Positions 42,915-51,667 of a DNA stretch of 64,000 nucleotides are shown one piece after another. Each line of letters begins with the position of its first letter. Position 1 is the stretch's first letter. The DNA is from Bdellovibrionales bacterium (lineage in GTDB: Bacteria > Bdellovibrionota > UBA1018), in the NCBI GenBank assembly GCA_018266355.1, contig JAFEAP010000023.1:62001-126000 (forward strand), read 5' to 3'. The notes below the pieces were generated by a model that did not search any database, was not told the origin of the DNA, and worked only from the letters and a program-made list of their open reading frames with translations. The position numbers and the translations under genes are program-made.

Positions 42915-43716
42915 GACGAAGAAACTCACGGTTCCGGATTTCAAGTCGCGGAAACTCTCGCGAGAGAAGCTCGTGATGGTGACTTGCTACGATTCGAGCT
43001 TCGCGCGGGTGCTCGAAGAATCGACGGTCGATCTCCTCCTCGTCGGCGACAGCGCGGCGATGACGATGCACGGTCACGATTCGACGATCCAAGCCGACGT
43101 CGAGATGATCGCGATCCACACGATGGCGGTGGCCCGCGCGGCCCCGAATAAATTCCTCGTCGCCGACCTGCCGTTCCTCGCCATCCGGAAAGGGATGCTC
43201 GCCGGAATGGAGGCGATCGAACGCCTCGTGAAGGCGGGCGCGCACGCGGTGAAGATCGAAGGCATCCGCGGGAACGCGGAACTCGTCCGTCACGTCACCG
43301 AGTCCGGCATTCCCGTGATGGGCCACCTCGGCCTCACGCCCCAATTCGTGAACGCCTTCGGCGGGATGAAGGTCCAAGCGAAGTCGGCCGAAGAGCAGGA
43401 TCGCCTGCTCGCGGACGCGCTCGAATTCGAACGCCTCGGCGCTTTTTCGCTCGTCCTCGAATGCGTGCCGGCGGACATCGCGAAGAAGATCGCCGCCGCC
43501 CTCGCGATCCCGGTGATCGGCATCGGCGCCGGCGTCGACGTCGACGGCCAGGTGCTCGTGCTCCAGGATCTCCTCGGATTCAATCCGGGTTTCAAGCCGA
43601 AGTTCCTCCGGCAATACTTGAACGGCTACGAACAGTTCATCGGCGCGTTCGACCGATTCGGCGCCGACGTCCGCGCGGGAACGTATCCTTCGAAAGAAGA
43701 AAGTTACCAAGGTTAA
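42907..43716 (+). CDS. panB: 3-methyl-2-oxobutanoate hydroxymethyltransferase
   Basis: 269 residues, standard size. Metal and substrate motifs are VTCYDSSFARVLEES, VGDSAAMTMHGHDST, and VKIEG in the TIM barrel. It adds a hydroxymethyl group from methylenetetrahydrofolate to alpha-ketoisovalerate, giving ketopantoate. It is followed 7 bp later by panC and overlaps the DUF2520 gene, so the operon is tightly built. Confidence 0.95.
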   Translation: MPKTKKLTVPDFKSRKLSREKLVMVTCYDSSFARVLEESTVDLLLVGDSAAMTMHGHDSTIQADVEMIAIHTMAVARAAPNKFLVADLPFLAIRKGMLAGMEAIERLVKAGAHAVKIEGIRGNAELVRHVTESGIPVMGHLGLTPQFVNAFGGMKVQAKSAEEQDRLLADALEFERLGAFSLVLECVPADIAKKIAAALAIPVIGIGAGVDVDGQVLVLQDLLGFNPGFKPKFLRQYLNGYEQFIGAFDRFGADVRAGTYPSKEESYQG

Positions 43717-43723
43717 AGCGCGC

Positions 43724-44542
43724 ATGAAAACGATCGTACTGAAAACCGTGAACGAACTGATCGCCTGGCGGAAGGGCCTCGCCCCGGGCGCGCGCGTCGG
43801 TTTCGTGCCGACGATGGGCGCGCTCCACTCCGGGCACGCGAGCCTCCTCGAACGCGCGCGGAGCGAGAACGACGTCGTCGTGCTTTCGATCTTCGTGAAT
43901 CCGACCCAGTTCAACCAAGCCTCCGATCTCGAGAAATACCCGCGGACGCTCAAGGCCGACCTCGAAACCGCCGAAGCGGCGGGCGTCGACGCGGTTTTCG
44001 TCCCGAAGGATTCCGCCGAGCTCTATCCGGAGGGATACCGTTACCGCGTGATCGAGACCGAGCTCTCGAAGGAACTCTGCGGCGCCCATCGCCCGGGTCA
44101 TTTCGACGGCGTGCTCACCGTGGTCTTGAAACTTTTCGGCCTCGTTCGCGCGCGCCGGGCCTATTTCGGGGAGAAGGACTTCCAACAGCTGAGCCTGATC
44201 CGGGGAATGGCTCACGCGTTTTTCCTCGAGACCGAAGTGGTCGGTTGCCCGACCGTGCGCGAGACGGACGGTCTCGCGATGAGTTCCCGTAACCTCCGGC
44301 TTTCCCCGGCGGAACGCGAGGTCGCGCCGAAACTCCACGCCGCGATGACTTCGCTCGCCGATCTCGCGGCCGCCCGTCGCGCGATCGAGGACGCGGGCTT
44401 CCGGATCGATTACCTCGAAGACCGCGTCCAGCCGACGGGCGAGATTCGACGGTTCGTCGCGGCGACGCTCGGGGAAATCCGCTTGATCGACAATATCGCG
44501 CTTCCGGAATCGGAGAACTTCGCCATCGGAGGTCCGGTATGA
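43724..44542 (+). CDS. panC: Pantoate--beta-alanine ligase
   Basis: 272 residues. The HIGH-like loop is PTMGALHSGHASLLERA, and the KMSKS-like region and ATP site are KDFQQLSLIRGMA. It joins pantoate and beta-alanine with ATP to make pantothenate. panD (beta-alanine supply) is not in this window. It overlaps coaBC by four bases (ATGA). Confidence 0.95.
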   Translation: MKTIVLKTVNELIAWRKGLAPGARVGFVPTMGALHSGHASLLERARSENDVVVLSIFVNPTQFNQASDLEKYPRTLKADLETAEAAGVDAVFVPKDSAELYPEGYRYRVIETELSKELCGAHRPGHFDGVLTVVLKLFGLVRARRAYFGEKDFQQLSLIRGMAHAFFLETEVVGCPTVRETDGLAMSSRNLRLSPAEREVAPKLHAAMTSLADLAAARRAIEDAGFRIDYLEDRVQPTGEIRRFVAATLGEIRLIDNIALPESENFAIGGPV

Positions 44543-45837
44543 GTCGGAATCTTCTCCTCGTCGTGACCGGATCGGTCTCGGCGTTCAAGGCCGCGGCCCT
44601 CGCCTCGAAACTCTCCCAGGACGGTTTCGAAGTCCGCACGGTGCTGAGCGGAGGAGCGAAGGAATTTATCGGCGCCTCGACCTTCGAAGGCCTGACCGGA
44701 AACCGCGTCTTCGATTCGACCTTCGCGCCGGGTGAAGCGATGGCCCACATCGACCTCGCTCGGTGGGCGGATTTGACCCTCGTCTATCCGGCCTCCGCGA
44801 ACACGCTGACGAAACTCGCGCAGGGCCGCGCCGACGATCTCGTCGGGACGCTCTTCCTCGCGCACGATTTCAAACGCCCGTATTGGGTCGTTCCGGCGAT
44901 GAATCCGTCGATGCTCGCGCATCCGGCGGTCGCCGAGGCCGTGGCTAAACTCCGCGACTGGGGCGTGAAGGTGTTCGACGCCGATGCCGGCCGGATGGCC
45001 TGCGGCGAGGTCGGGACCGGCCGCCTGATCGAACCCGAGACGATGCGGAAAGCGATCCTCGCCGAGTTCGTCGCCCGGACCCGGGTCGCGGGAACGAAGC
45101 CGAGCCGGGTGCTCATCACCGCGGGCGGCACGTCCGAGTCGCTCGATCCGGTGCGCGTCCTTACGAACGTTTCGACGGGTGAGACCGGCGTGCGGATCGC
45201 GAACGCGGCCGCGGGAGAGGGCAGCGAGGTCACGCTGCTTCTCGCGGACACTTCGCCTTTCGCCGGCGAGGTCGCGCCCGAGGTACGCGTCGTTCGTTAC
45301 CGCTCGTTTTCCGACCTCGATCTCCGCATGCGCGACGAGCTCGGACACGGGAACTACAACGTCCTCATTCATTCCGCGGCGGTTTCCGACTTCCATATCG
45401 ATCGGATCGAGACGGAGACCGGCGGCCTCGTCACCGGGACGACGAAGATCCACTCGAAGGAACCGCTCCTGCTCCGCCTCATGCCGAACCCGAAGATCCT
45501 CGATCGCGTGCGTGAATATGCGAAAAACCCGAATCTTCGCGTGATCTCGTTCAAACTCGCGACGCCGGCCGTGCGCGGCGGTACCTCCGATCTTTCCGGC
45601 TACGACAGCGACGTGATCGTCCACAACGCCGTTTCCCAGATCGAACGCGGCACCGATCGCCACGCGGGCGAAATCTACGAGCGTACGCCGGAAGGGTACG
45701 CGATCCGCAGCCGCTTCAAGACCAAATCCGAACTAACGGCGGAACTCGTCGCGCTCGCTCGGCCGACGATCGACGGCCAGGAGTCGCTCCGCGATTCCGC
45801 CGCCGAACTCGGCGGATCCCCGGAGGTAACCCAATGA
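44539..45837 (+). CDS. coaBC: Bifunctional phosphopantothenoylcysteine decarboxylase / phosphopantothenate--cysteine ligase
   Basis: 432 residues. The CoaC flavoprotein half (1-190) retains the active-site His in [23 protein letters not shown] and the Cys in [11 protein letters not shown]. The CoaB half (190-432) has [30 protein letters not shown] and [19 protein letters not shown]. The CoaB motifs diverge from the usual (for example TAGGTSES where TAGPTREP is typical), so this is a divergent but complete enzyme. It converts phosphopantothenate to 4'-phosphopantetheine. Confidence 0.9.
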   Translation: MSRNLLLVVTGSVSAFKAAALASKLSQDGFEVRTVLSGGAKEFIGASTFEGLTGNRVFDSTFAPGEAMAHIDLARWADLTLVYPASANTLTKLAQGRADDLVGTLFLAHDFKRPYWVVPAMNPSMLAHPAVAEAVAKLRDWGVKVFDADAGRMACGEVGTGRLIEPETMRKAILAEFVARTRVAGTKPSRVLITAGGTSESLDPVRVLTNVSTGETGVRIANAAAGEGSEVTLLLADTSPFAGEVAPEVRVVRYRSFSDLDLRMRDELGHGNYNVLIHSAAVSDFHIDRIETETGGLVTGTTKIHSKEPLLLRLMPNPKILDRVREYAKNPNLRVISFKLATPAVRGGTSDLSGYDSDVIVHNAVSQIERGTDRHAGEIYERTPEGYAIRSRFKTKSELTAELVALARPTIDGQESLRDSAAELGGSPEVTQ

Positions 45838-45856
45838 TTTTCGCGGAAGTGATCCT

Positions 45857-46645
45857 ATGATTCTCGCACTCGACGTCGGTAACAGCCAAATCTTCGGCGG
45901 GATCATCGAGGAAACGCCCCAGGGCCCGAAAATCCTCTTTCGGTTCCGGAAAACCTCGAAGGGCGGTTCGAGCTCGGACGAATACGGCCTCTTCCTTCGT
46001 CAGGTCCTTCGCGAGAACGGTTTCGACGCCGAAAAGATCACGCGCATCGCGATCGCGACCGTCGTGCCGGACGTGATGCACTCGCTGAAGGGCGCGTGTC
46101 AGAAATACTTCGACGAGACGCCGTTCGTGCTTCAGGCAGGAGTGAAGACGGGCCTCAAGGTCCGCTACAAGAACCCGGTCGAAGTCGGCGCGGACCGGAT
46201 CGCGAATTCGATCGGCGCGGTCGCCCGCTATCCGGGGAAGAATCTCGTCATCATCGACCTCGGCACCGCGACGACCTTCTGCGCGGTGACGAAGGACAAG
46301 GACTACCTCGGCGGCTCGATCCTCGCGGGACTCAAGATCTCGATGGAGGCCCTCGAATCGAAAACGGCGAAACTACCGTCGGTCGAGATCGTCGCGCCGG
46401 AAAACGCGCTCGGTAAGACGACGATCGAGAGCATCCAGATGGGCCTATACTACGGCCACCTCGGCTCGATGCGCGAGATCGTCGCCCGGATCGCGAAGGA
46501 AGCTTTCGACGGCGAGAAGCCCTTCGTGATCGGGACCGGAGGCTTTTCACGCCTCTTCGAGCGCGACCGGATCTTCGACGTGGAGATCCCGGATCTCGTG
46601 CTCTTCGGGCTTTACGAGGCGCTGAAGATGAATCCCGACGCCTAA
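45857..46645 (+). CDS. coaX: Type III pantothenate kinase
   Basis: 262 residues of the ASKHA fold. It has [12 protein letters not shown] with the catalytic-type Asp, [27 protein letters not shown] and GGFSRLF, all typical of CoaX. It makes phosphopantothenate from pantothenate, feeding CoaBC. It ends the operon; its stop overlaps that of the convergent outer-membrane gene by four bases. Confidence 0.93.
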   Translation: MILALDVGNSQIFGGIIEETPQGPKILFRFRKTSKGGSSSDEYGLFLRQVLRENGFDAEKITRIAIATVVPDVMHSLKGACQKYFDETPFVLQAGVKTGLKVRYKNPVEVGADRIANSIGAVARYPGKNLVIIDLGTATTFCAVTKDKDYLGGSILAGLKISMEALESKTAKLPSVEIVAPENALGKTTIESIQMGLYYGHLGSMREIVARIAKEAFDGEKPFVIGTGGFSRLFERDRIFDVEIPDLVLFGLYEALKMNPDA

Positions 46646-47250
46646 AAGAGATAGCCCACGTCGATCAGTAGCCCCCGGTGGTGCGCGTCCGCGAGCCCGT
46701 CGGTGATCTTCGTCAGGCCGAGGTGATAACGGAGTTCGGCCGTGATGCCCGAGCCGCTTTCGAGGGGAAAGATCACGCCGCCGCCGAAGTCGAGGCCCAT
46801 ATGGGTGCTCTTCGTTTGGCCCTTGTCGTAAAGCGCGCCGCAATCGCCGCCGGTCGCGGTCGAGCAGCTCGTGCCGAGCTTGAGGCCGAGGACCGGTCCC
46901 ATGAGGAAGTACGGCGTGACCGGCGCGCCGGTGAACCGCGCTTGGAAGAGGAGCGGGAGTTCGAGGTAGGTCATCTTCAGATCGACTTCGGTGAGGCCGA
47001 TGTCGACCCCGAAGCCGCGCTGGATGAGCTGCAGTCCCGGAGAAAAGAAAAGATTCGGCGCGAATTCGTGATCGCAGCGCGTGCCGAGTTCCCAACCGGT
47101 CGTCGACATCGTGTTCATCGTCGAATCCATCGAAACGTCAGCGAAATTCAGTCCGAGGTGCACGCCGAGTCCCTTCGGAGCGTCGGCGAAGGCGGAAGCA
47201 CTGAGCAGAAGAAACGAAAGGACGAAAGCGAACGAACGGAAGATTATCAT
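46642..47250 (-). CDS. Outer-membrane beta-barrel (PorT/OMP_b-brl type) protein
   Basis: 202 residues with a signal peptide ([17 protein letters not shown]). The mature part shows repeated amphipathic beta strands ending in an aromatic C-terminal residue (IDVGYLF), typical of Bam-dependent barrels. It also has LGLKLGTSC and GGDCG, a possible disulfide. Likely an eight-stranded barrel of the outer membrane. It is the last gene after tldE on the minus strand and is convergent with coaX. A TTGGGAG ribosome site supports the start. Confidence 0.82.
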   Translation of the reverse strand: MIIFRSFAFVLSFLLLSASAFADAPKGLGVHLGLNFADVSMDSTMNTMSTTGWELGTRCDHEFAPNLFFSPGLQLIQRGFGVDIGLTEVDLKMTYLELPLLFQARFTGAPVTPYFLMGPVLGLKLGTSCSTATGGDCGALYDKGQTKSTHMGLDFGGGVIFPLESGSGITAELRYHLGLTKITDGLADAHHRGLLIDVGYLF

Positions 47251-47293
47251 GCTCCCAAATGATCACGAGCCGGCGTTCCCGCCAAGCGAGTTC

Positions 47294-48637
47294 TTAACCG
47301 ACGACGGAAACGTCGTTCAGAAGCGCGAACTCCGGTCCGTAGTAGCCGGTCGCGACGCCGTAATCGAACTCGCTCCGCTTCACGCGATTCTTCGAGAACT
47401 TCGCGTTCTTGAAATTTTCGGAAATCGAGCCCGAGAGCGAACCGCCCTTGATGATCGAGACGGTTCCGTTCGTGTGGTCATGCAGGCGCGCGAGGCGGAT
47501 CTCGGAAGAGAAGGTGCCCGAGGTTTCCTGAATGAAGAGGCCCGAGAACTGGAGAATCTCGAGGACCTTCGGCGCGGCTTGGACGAGCTGGTTATGATCC
47601 ATCTGGCCGCCGCCGAGGACGACGTTCCCGCGGTAGGTTCCGGCTTTCTTCTTCAAGTACTGGCCGTGCTGGGCGTCGATCGCGGTCGTGACGACCTTGT
47701 TCTTTTCGACGAGGGTGAGCGGCTTCTGGACGATGCCCTGGTCGCCGATCCCCGTCGTGACCGCGCCGAATTCGAGCGAAGGATCGAGGGTGAGGGTGAT
47801 CAGGTCGCCCGAGGCGCCCGGAATGAAATCGTCGCCGGGTTTTTTGTGCGGAAGATCGAGGTATTCGCTTTTCGAGGAGAGGAGGAAGGTCGTCGAGTTA
47901 AAGAGCTTCGCGAGCACGTCGGCGTCGAGGAGGACGGGGAATTTCCCGGTGTTCGGCTTTTTCGTGTCGAGGGAGATCGCCGCGCGTTCGCTCGCTTCGG
48001 CGAAGAGCTTCGTCACCGAAACGTCTTTCGGGCTGACGGTCCAAGCCGTGTGCAGGTACTCGTCGCTTCGGCCGTCCTTCGCGAAGGAATAAGCGGCTTC
48101 GACGTACATCCGAGTCTGCTTCGAGCGGTTCACGAGGCCGTTCGAGAGGTGAAGCTCGCGCTCGTGCACGCTCATGAAGAGCTCGGAGGAATTGAAGGTC
48201 GTCTTCCGCGGCGTCGCGACGGCGTCCGCGATCTCGCGCGTGACGGATTCCATCGCGCCGTTCAGGTCCTCGACCATCTTCGGGTCGGCGGCCTTCACGT
48301 CCGGCACGTCCTTCGGGAATTCCGTCGGCAGGTCCCACGCTTCGTGATCGGTTTCCTTCGCGGCCGCGATCGCGGAGTCGAGCTGGGGCCCGATCGGTTT
48401 CTCGTGGACGATCTTCTTCGAGATCTCGCCCTGGCGCCCCGGTTTACCGATGTTCACGAAGAGGCGCACTTCGACCGACTGGGCGTGGACTTCGCGGTCC
48501 TGGTCGGTCGCGAGTTTCGCCTGGTCGAGGAGGAAATAGCGCTCGCGGCGATGGAGGTCTTCCTGGGTGACGATCCATCCCTTCACGTCTTTGCGCGAGC
48601 GGAGTTCTTGTTTCAGCTGGTCTAATGTCCAATGCAT
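47294..48637 (-). CDS. TldE/PmbA-type subunit of the TldD/TldE protease
   Basis: 447 residues of the TldD/PmbA family. Unlike the neighbouring TldD it has no HExxxH metal site, as expected for the TldE partner. Typical TldE features are the N-terminal domain and the conserved C-terminal GGGQMDHNQLVQAAP and SGTFSSEIRLA region, with a late YYGPEFALLNDVSVVG. TldD and TldE form a heterodimer that cleaves unfolded peptides and modified RiPP precursors such as microcin B17 leader. No RiPP gene cluster is visible here. Confidence 0.88.
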   Translation of the reverse strand: MHWTLDQLKQELRSRKDVKGWIVTQEDLHRRERYFLLDQAKLATDQDREVHAQSVEVRLFVNIGKPGRQGEISKKIVHEKPIGPQLDSAIAAAKETDHEAWDLPTEFPKDVPDVKAADPKMVEDLNGAMESVTREIADAVATPRKTTFNSSELFMSVHERELHLSNGLVNRSKQTRMYVEAAYSFAKDGRSDEYLHTAWTVSPKDVSVTKLFAEASERAAISLDTKKPNTGKFPVLLDADVLAKLFNSTTFLLSSKSEYLDLPHKKPGDDFIPGASGDLITLTLDPSLEFGAVTTGIGDQGIVQKPLTLVEKNKVVTTAIDAQHGQYLKKKAGTYRGNVVLGGGQMDHNQLVQAAPKVLEILQFSGLFIQETSGTFSSEIRLARLHDHTNGTVSIIKGGSLSGSISENFKNAKFSKNRVKRSEFDYGVATGYYGPEFALLNDVSVVG

Positions 48638-48715
48638 AGTCGTTCGTCTTTCTTCAGAACAGTTCGATCCCTACGGGCCGGCCAAGCCGGACCCATCCGG
48701 GCTCGAACCTACTTA

Positions 48716-50326
48716 CTACCCTAGAATCTGGTCTTTCAGGAGCATGTGCGGTCCGCCGCAGCCGGCGTAGACGATCTCCTTGTGGTATTTTCCGCAGCCG
48801 CCGCAGTCGTTGAAGGGGTGTTTCACGGTATCGGCGCCGGATTTGTCGGCCTCGATCTTCGACTTCGCGACGATCGAGTTCAGCACGTCCGGAACGTAGC
48901 CGGTGATCTGGATATCGCCGCCGGCCGGCCCCTTGAAGACCTTTCCGGTGTATTTTCCGTCCTTCACTTCCTTCAGGTACTGGACGCCGACCTGGATTCC
49001 CATGCCCTTCGGGTCTTCCATCCCGCCCGCGGCGTTCATCGCCACGAAACCGTAGTCGATCATGCCGAGGAGTTCGTCGAACGTCTTGTCGCCGGCGCTG
49101 AAGTAGGTGTTCGTCTGGCGGGTGTAGACGCCGTTCTGCCACGACTCGCGCTTCCCGTTCGAGGAGCGCGGGATACCGAGGCGAAGCGCGGAAGTGAGGT
49201 TCGTCATCGGCGGTTTCAGCACGCCTTTGTCGAGGATGACCTGTTCCTGCGCGAGCCATCCTTCTTCGTCGAAGAAGTACGAGCCCCAGGCCGCGGCTTC
49301 TTCGGTCGCGTTCTTGTAGACGGCGGGGCTGTTCAGGATCGTCGCGAGGTCGTTCCCGACTTTCGATCCTTCCTTGTGGAGTTCCCACGCCTTCGAACGT
49401 CCGCGCGCGCAGGTGTCCGCTTCCTGGGAATGGCCGAACGCTTCGTGGGCGAGCACGCCCGAAAGCGTCGGTCCGAGGAGGAGGGTGTACTTGCCGGGCT
49501 TGAGCCGTTCGGCTTCCTTCAAGCAGCGGAGGTCTTCGAGCATCTCGACGATTTTTTCGTCCTTCACCTCGGCCGCTTCCGCGCCGCCTAAGCCCCCGAA
49601 ACGGGCGGCCGCGCGTTCGGCGCCGCTCATCAGGATGAGGGTGAGCGAAACCCGGTAGAGGGTTTGGGAGAGGTTCGACTCGCGATCGACGAAGATCGAC
49701 TCTTCGACCGCGATGGCTTGCCGGGCGGCGATGTAAGAGAGGTCCTTCTCGGTGAGCGACGCTTTCGGCGCGAGGCGCTTCACCCGTTCGAGGGTTTCCT
49801 TGAGCTTGCCGATGCGGACGTCGGTCGGGATCGCCGTCGGGTCCTCGCGGAAGGCGATGCCGAAGTGAACCGGAGTCTTCGCGGAAGCGCCCGCCGGGAT
49901 CTGTTCGAGGAGTTCCGGGTCGAGCTTCCCGGTTTTCGTCGCGAGGCGCTCGGCCCAGGTCGGCGCTTTATAGATCCGTTTTTCGCCCGACGGCGTGGAC
50001 TTCTTCACGCGGGCGACGAGGTCCTTCGCCTCTTTCAGGAGGGAGGCGGGGTCCGTCTGATCGGTCGCTTGTTCGAAGAGGGTGTAACCGTCGTAGATTC
50101 GAAGGACGGCGCCCGCGGAGACGGAATCCGAGAGCTGGGTTTGCTTCAGATTCGCCATGAACGTCTGATTCGCTTTGCGTTCGAAAAAGACCGAGGCGTA
50201 CCACTCCGGATTCGCTTCGAGTGTGCCGAGGACGTCGAGGAGTTTCGGGCGGAGGGTTTCGAGGTCGGAGGAGAGGCCGGCTCTTTTTTGGCTGCGATTG
50301 GTCTTTTCGGAATTCATGGTCGGCAT
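48716..50326 (-). CDS. TldD-type metalloprotease subunit
   Basis: 536 residues with the metal site HEAFGHSQEAD (HExxxH plus a later Glu/Asp) near residue 310, as in TldD. It is upstream of the TldE-like gene by 78 bp on the same strand. The start is at ATG 50326 or, nine bases in, 50317. The 5' end is only 18 bp from the divergent ampG start, so the promoter of each gene lies inside or next to the other. Heterodimer with the following gene is expected from family biology. Confidence 0.9.
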   Translation of the reverse strand: MPTMNSEKTNRSQKRAGLSSDLETLRPKLLDVLGTLEANPEWYASVFFERKANQTFMANLKQTQLSDSVSAGAVLRIYDGYTLFEQATDQTDPASLLKEAKDLVARVKKSTPSGEKRIYKAPTWAERLATKTGKLDPELLEQIPAGASAKTPVHFGIAFREDPTAIPTDVRIGKLKETLERVKRLAPKASLTEKDLSYIAARQAIAVEESIFVDRESNLSQTLYRVSLTLILMSGAERAAARFGGLGGAEAAEVKDEKIVEMLEDLRCLKEAERLKPGKYTLLLGPTLSGVLAHEAFGHSQEADTCARGRSKAWELHKEGSKVGNDLATILNSPAVYKNATEEAAAWGSYFFDEEGWLAQEQVILDKGVLKPPMTNLTSALRLGIPRSSNGKRESWQNGVYTRQTNTYFSAGDKTFDELLGMIDYGFVAMNAAGGMEDPKGMGIQVGVQYLKEVKDGKYTGKVFKGPAGGDIQITGYVPDVLNSIVAKSKIEADKSGADTVKHPFNDCGGCGKYHKEIVYAGCGGPHMLLKDQILG

Positions 50327-50344
50327 GGTAACTTTAGGCCCAAG

Positions 50345-51604
50345 ATGAAATCAATCGTCCAGATCTTCGCCTCGCGCCGCATGTTCGTGATGCTTTTACT
50401 CGGGTTTTCCGCGGGTATTCCGTATGCATTAACGGCGGGAACGCTCCAGGCGTGGCTGACGACCGAGAACGTCGACATTAAAACGATCGGCCTCTTCGCC
50501 CTGGTCGGGATCCCCTACAACTGGAAGTTTGTTTGGGCACCGTTCATGGACCGGTACTTTCCGAAATTCCTGGGTCGCCGCCGCGGTTGGATGATCTTGA
50601 CGCAAGCGGGGCTCGCCGCTGCGATCGCCGGGATGGCGCTCACGAGCCCGTCGATGAATATTCACACCGTCGCGATCATGGCGACGCTCGTCGCGTTCTT
50701 TTCGTCGTCGCAGGATATCGTGATCGACGCCTACCGCACCGAGGCGCTCGAAAAGGAAGAGTACGGCGCCGGATCGGCGACCTACATCATGGGCTACCGC
50801 CTCGCGATGCTCGTCTCCGGCGCGCTCGCCCTCGCGATGGCCGATCACTACTCGTGGAAGACCGTCTACCTCTTCATGTCGGCGACGATCGTCGTCGGCG
50901 TGATCGGAACGCTCATCGGACCGGAGCCCGAGACGCCGAGGGCTCCGAATACGCTCCGATCGGCCGTCATCGATCCGCTCCGCGAGTTCTTCGGTCGTCG
51001 GGGCGCGTGGGAGATCGTCGTTTTCATTCTCCTTTATAAGCTCGACACGAACCTCGCTACGGCGCTGATGACGAAATTCTTCCTCGATCTCGGTTTTACG
51101 AAAACCGACATCGCGGCCGTGACGAAAGTTTTCGGCTTGATCGCGACGATCGTCGGGACCCTGATCGGGGGCGCGATGATTCCGAAGATGGGGATGAAAC
51201 GGTCGCTCATCGTGTTCGGGATCCTCCAAGGCGCGACGACGCTCCTCTTCTATATGATGGTCCACCTCGGCGCGAACTACTGGGGTCTGATCGCGACGAT
51301 CGCCGGCGAAAACTTGGCGGCCGGAATGGGAACCGCCGCCTATGCGGCGTTTTTGATGGCGCAGTGCAATCAAAAATTCACCGCCACCCAGTACGCGCTC
51401 CTCACCTCGCTCATGGCCGTTCCGACGAAGATCCTCTCCGCGCCGACGGGCTATCTCCAGGCGGCCGTCGGTTGGGACCACTACTTCATCATCTCGACGC
51501 TCACCGGAATTCCGGCCCTCCTCATGCTCGCGCGTTTCGATCGATGGAACCGACCCGCCGACGACGAAGAAGGATTCGTGAGCGCGGCGCCGGCCCGAAG
51601 TTAG
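50345..51604 (+). CDS. ampG: AmpG-type muropeptide permease (MFS)
   Basis: 419 residues with about 12 membrane helices, starting at the ATG at 50345; any earlier in-frame reading would run antisense through tldD. AmpG features include LGFSAGIPYALTAGTLQAWL at the start and VAFFSSSQDIVIDAYRTEAL in the fourth helix region. It imports anhydromuropeptides for peptidoglycan recycling, and in some bacteria controls beta-lactamase induction. The TldD/E neighbour is divergent, so a functional link is not certain. Confidence 0.88.
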   Translation: MKSIVQIFASRRMFVMLLLGFSAGIPYALTAGTLQAWLTTENVDIKTIGLFALVGIPYNWKFVWAPFMDRYFPKFLGRRRGWMILTQAGLAAAIAGMALTSPSMNIHTVAIMATLVAFFSSSQDIVIDAYRTEALEKEEYGAGSATYIMGYRLAMLVSGALALAMADHYSWKTVYLFMSATIVVGVIGTLIGPEPETPRAPNTLRSAVIDPLREFFGRRGAWEIVVFILLYKLDTNLATALMTKFFLDLGFTKTDIAAVTKVFGLIATIVGTLIGGAMIPKMGMKRSLIVFGILQGATTLLFYMMVHLGANYWGLIATIAGENLAAGMGTAAYAAFLMAQCNQKFTATQYALLTSLMAVPTKILSAPTGYLQAAVGWDHYFIISTLTGIPALLMLARFDRWNRPADDEEGFVSAAPARS

Positions 51605-51667
51605 TTCCCGCTTCACGGAAAAACCTGCCGGTTGTTCCACACTCGTTTCCCCTCGGAAAATAGAGGG

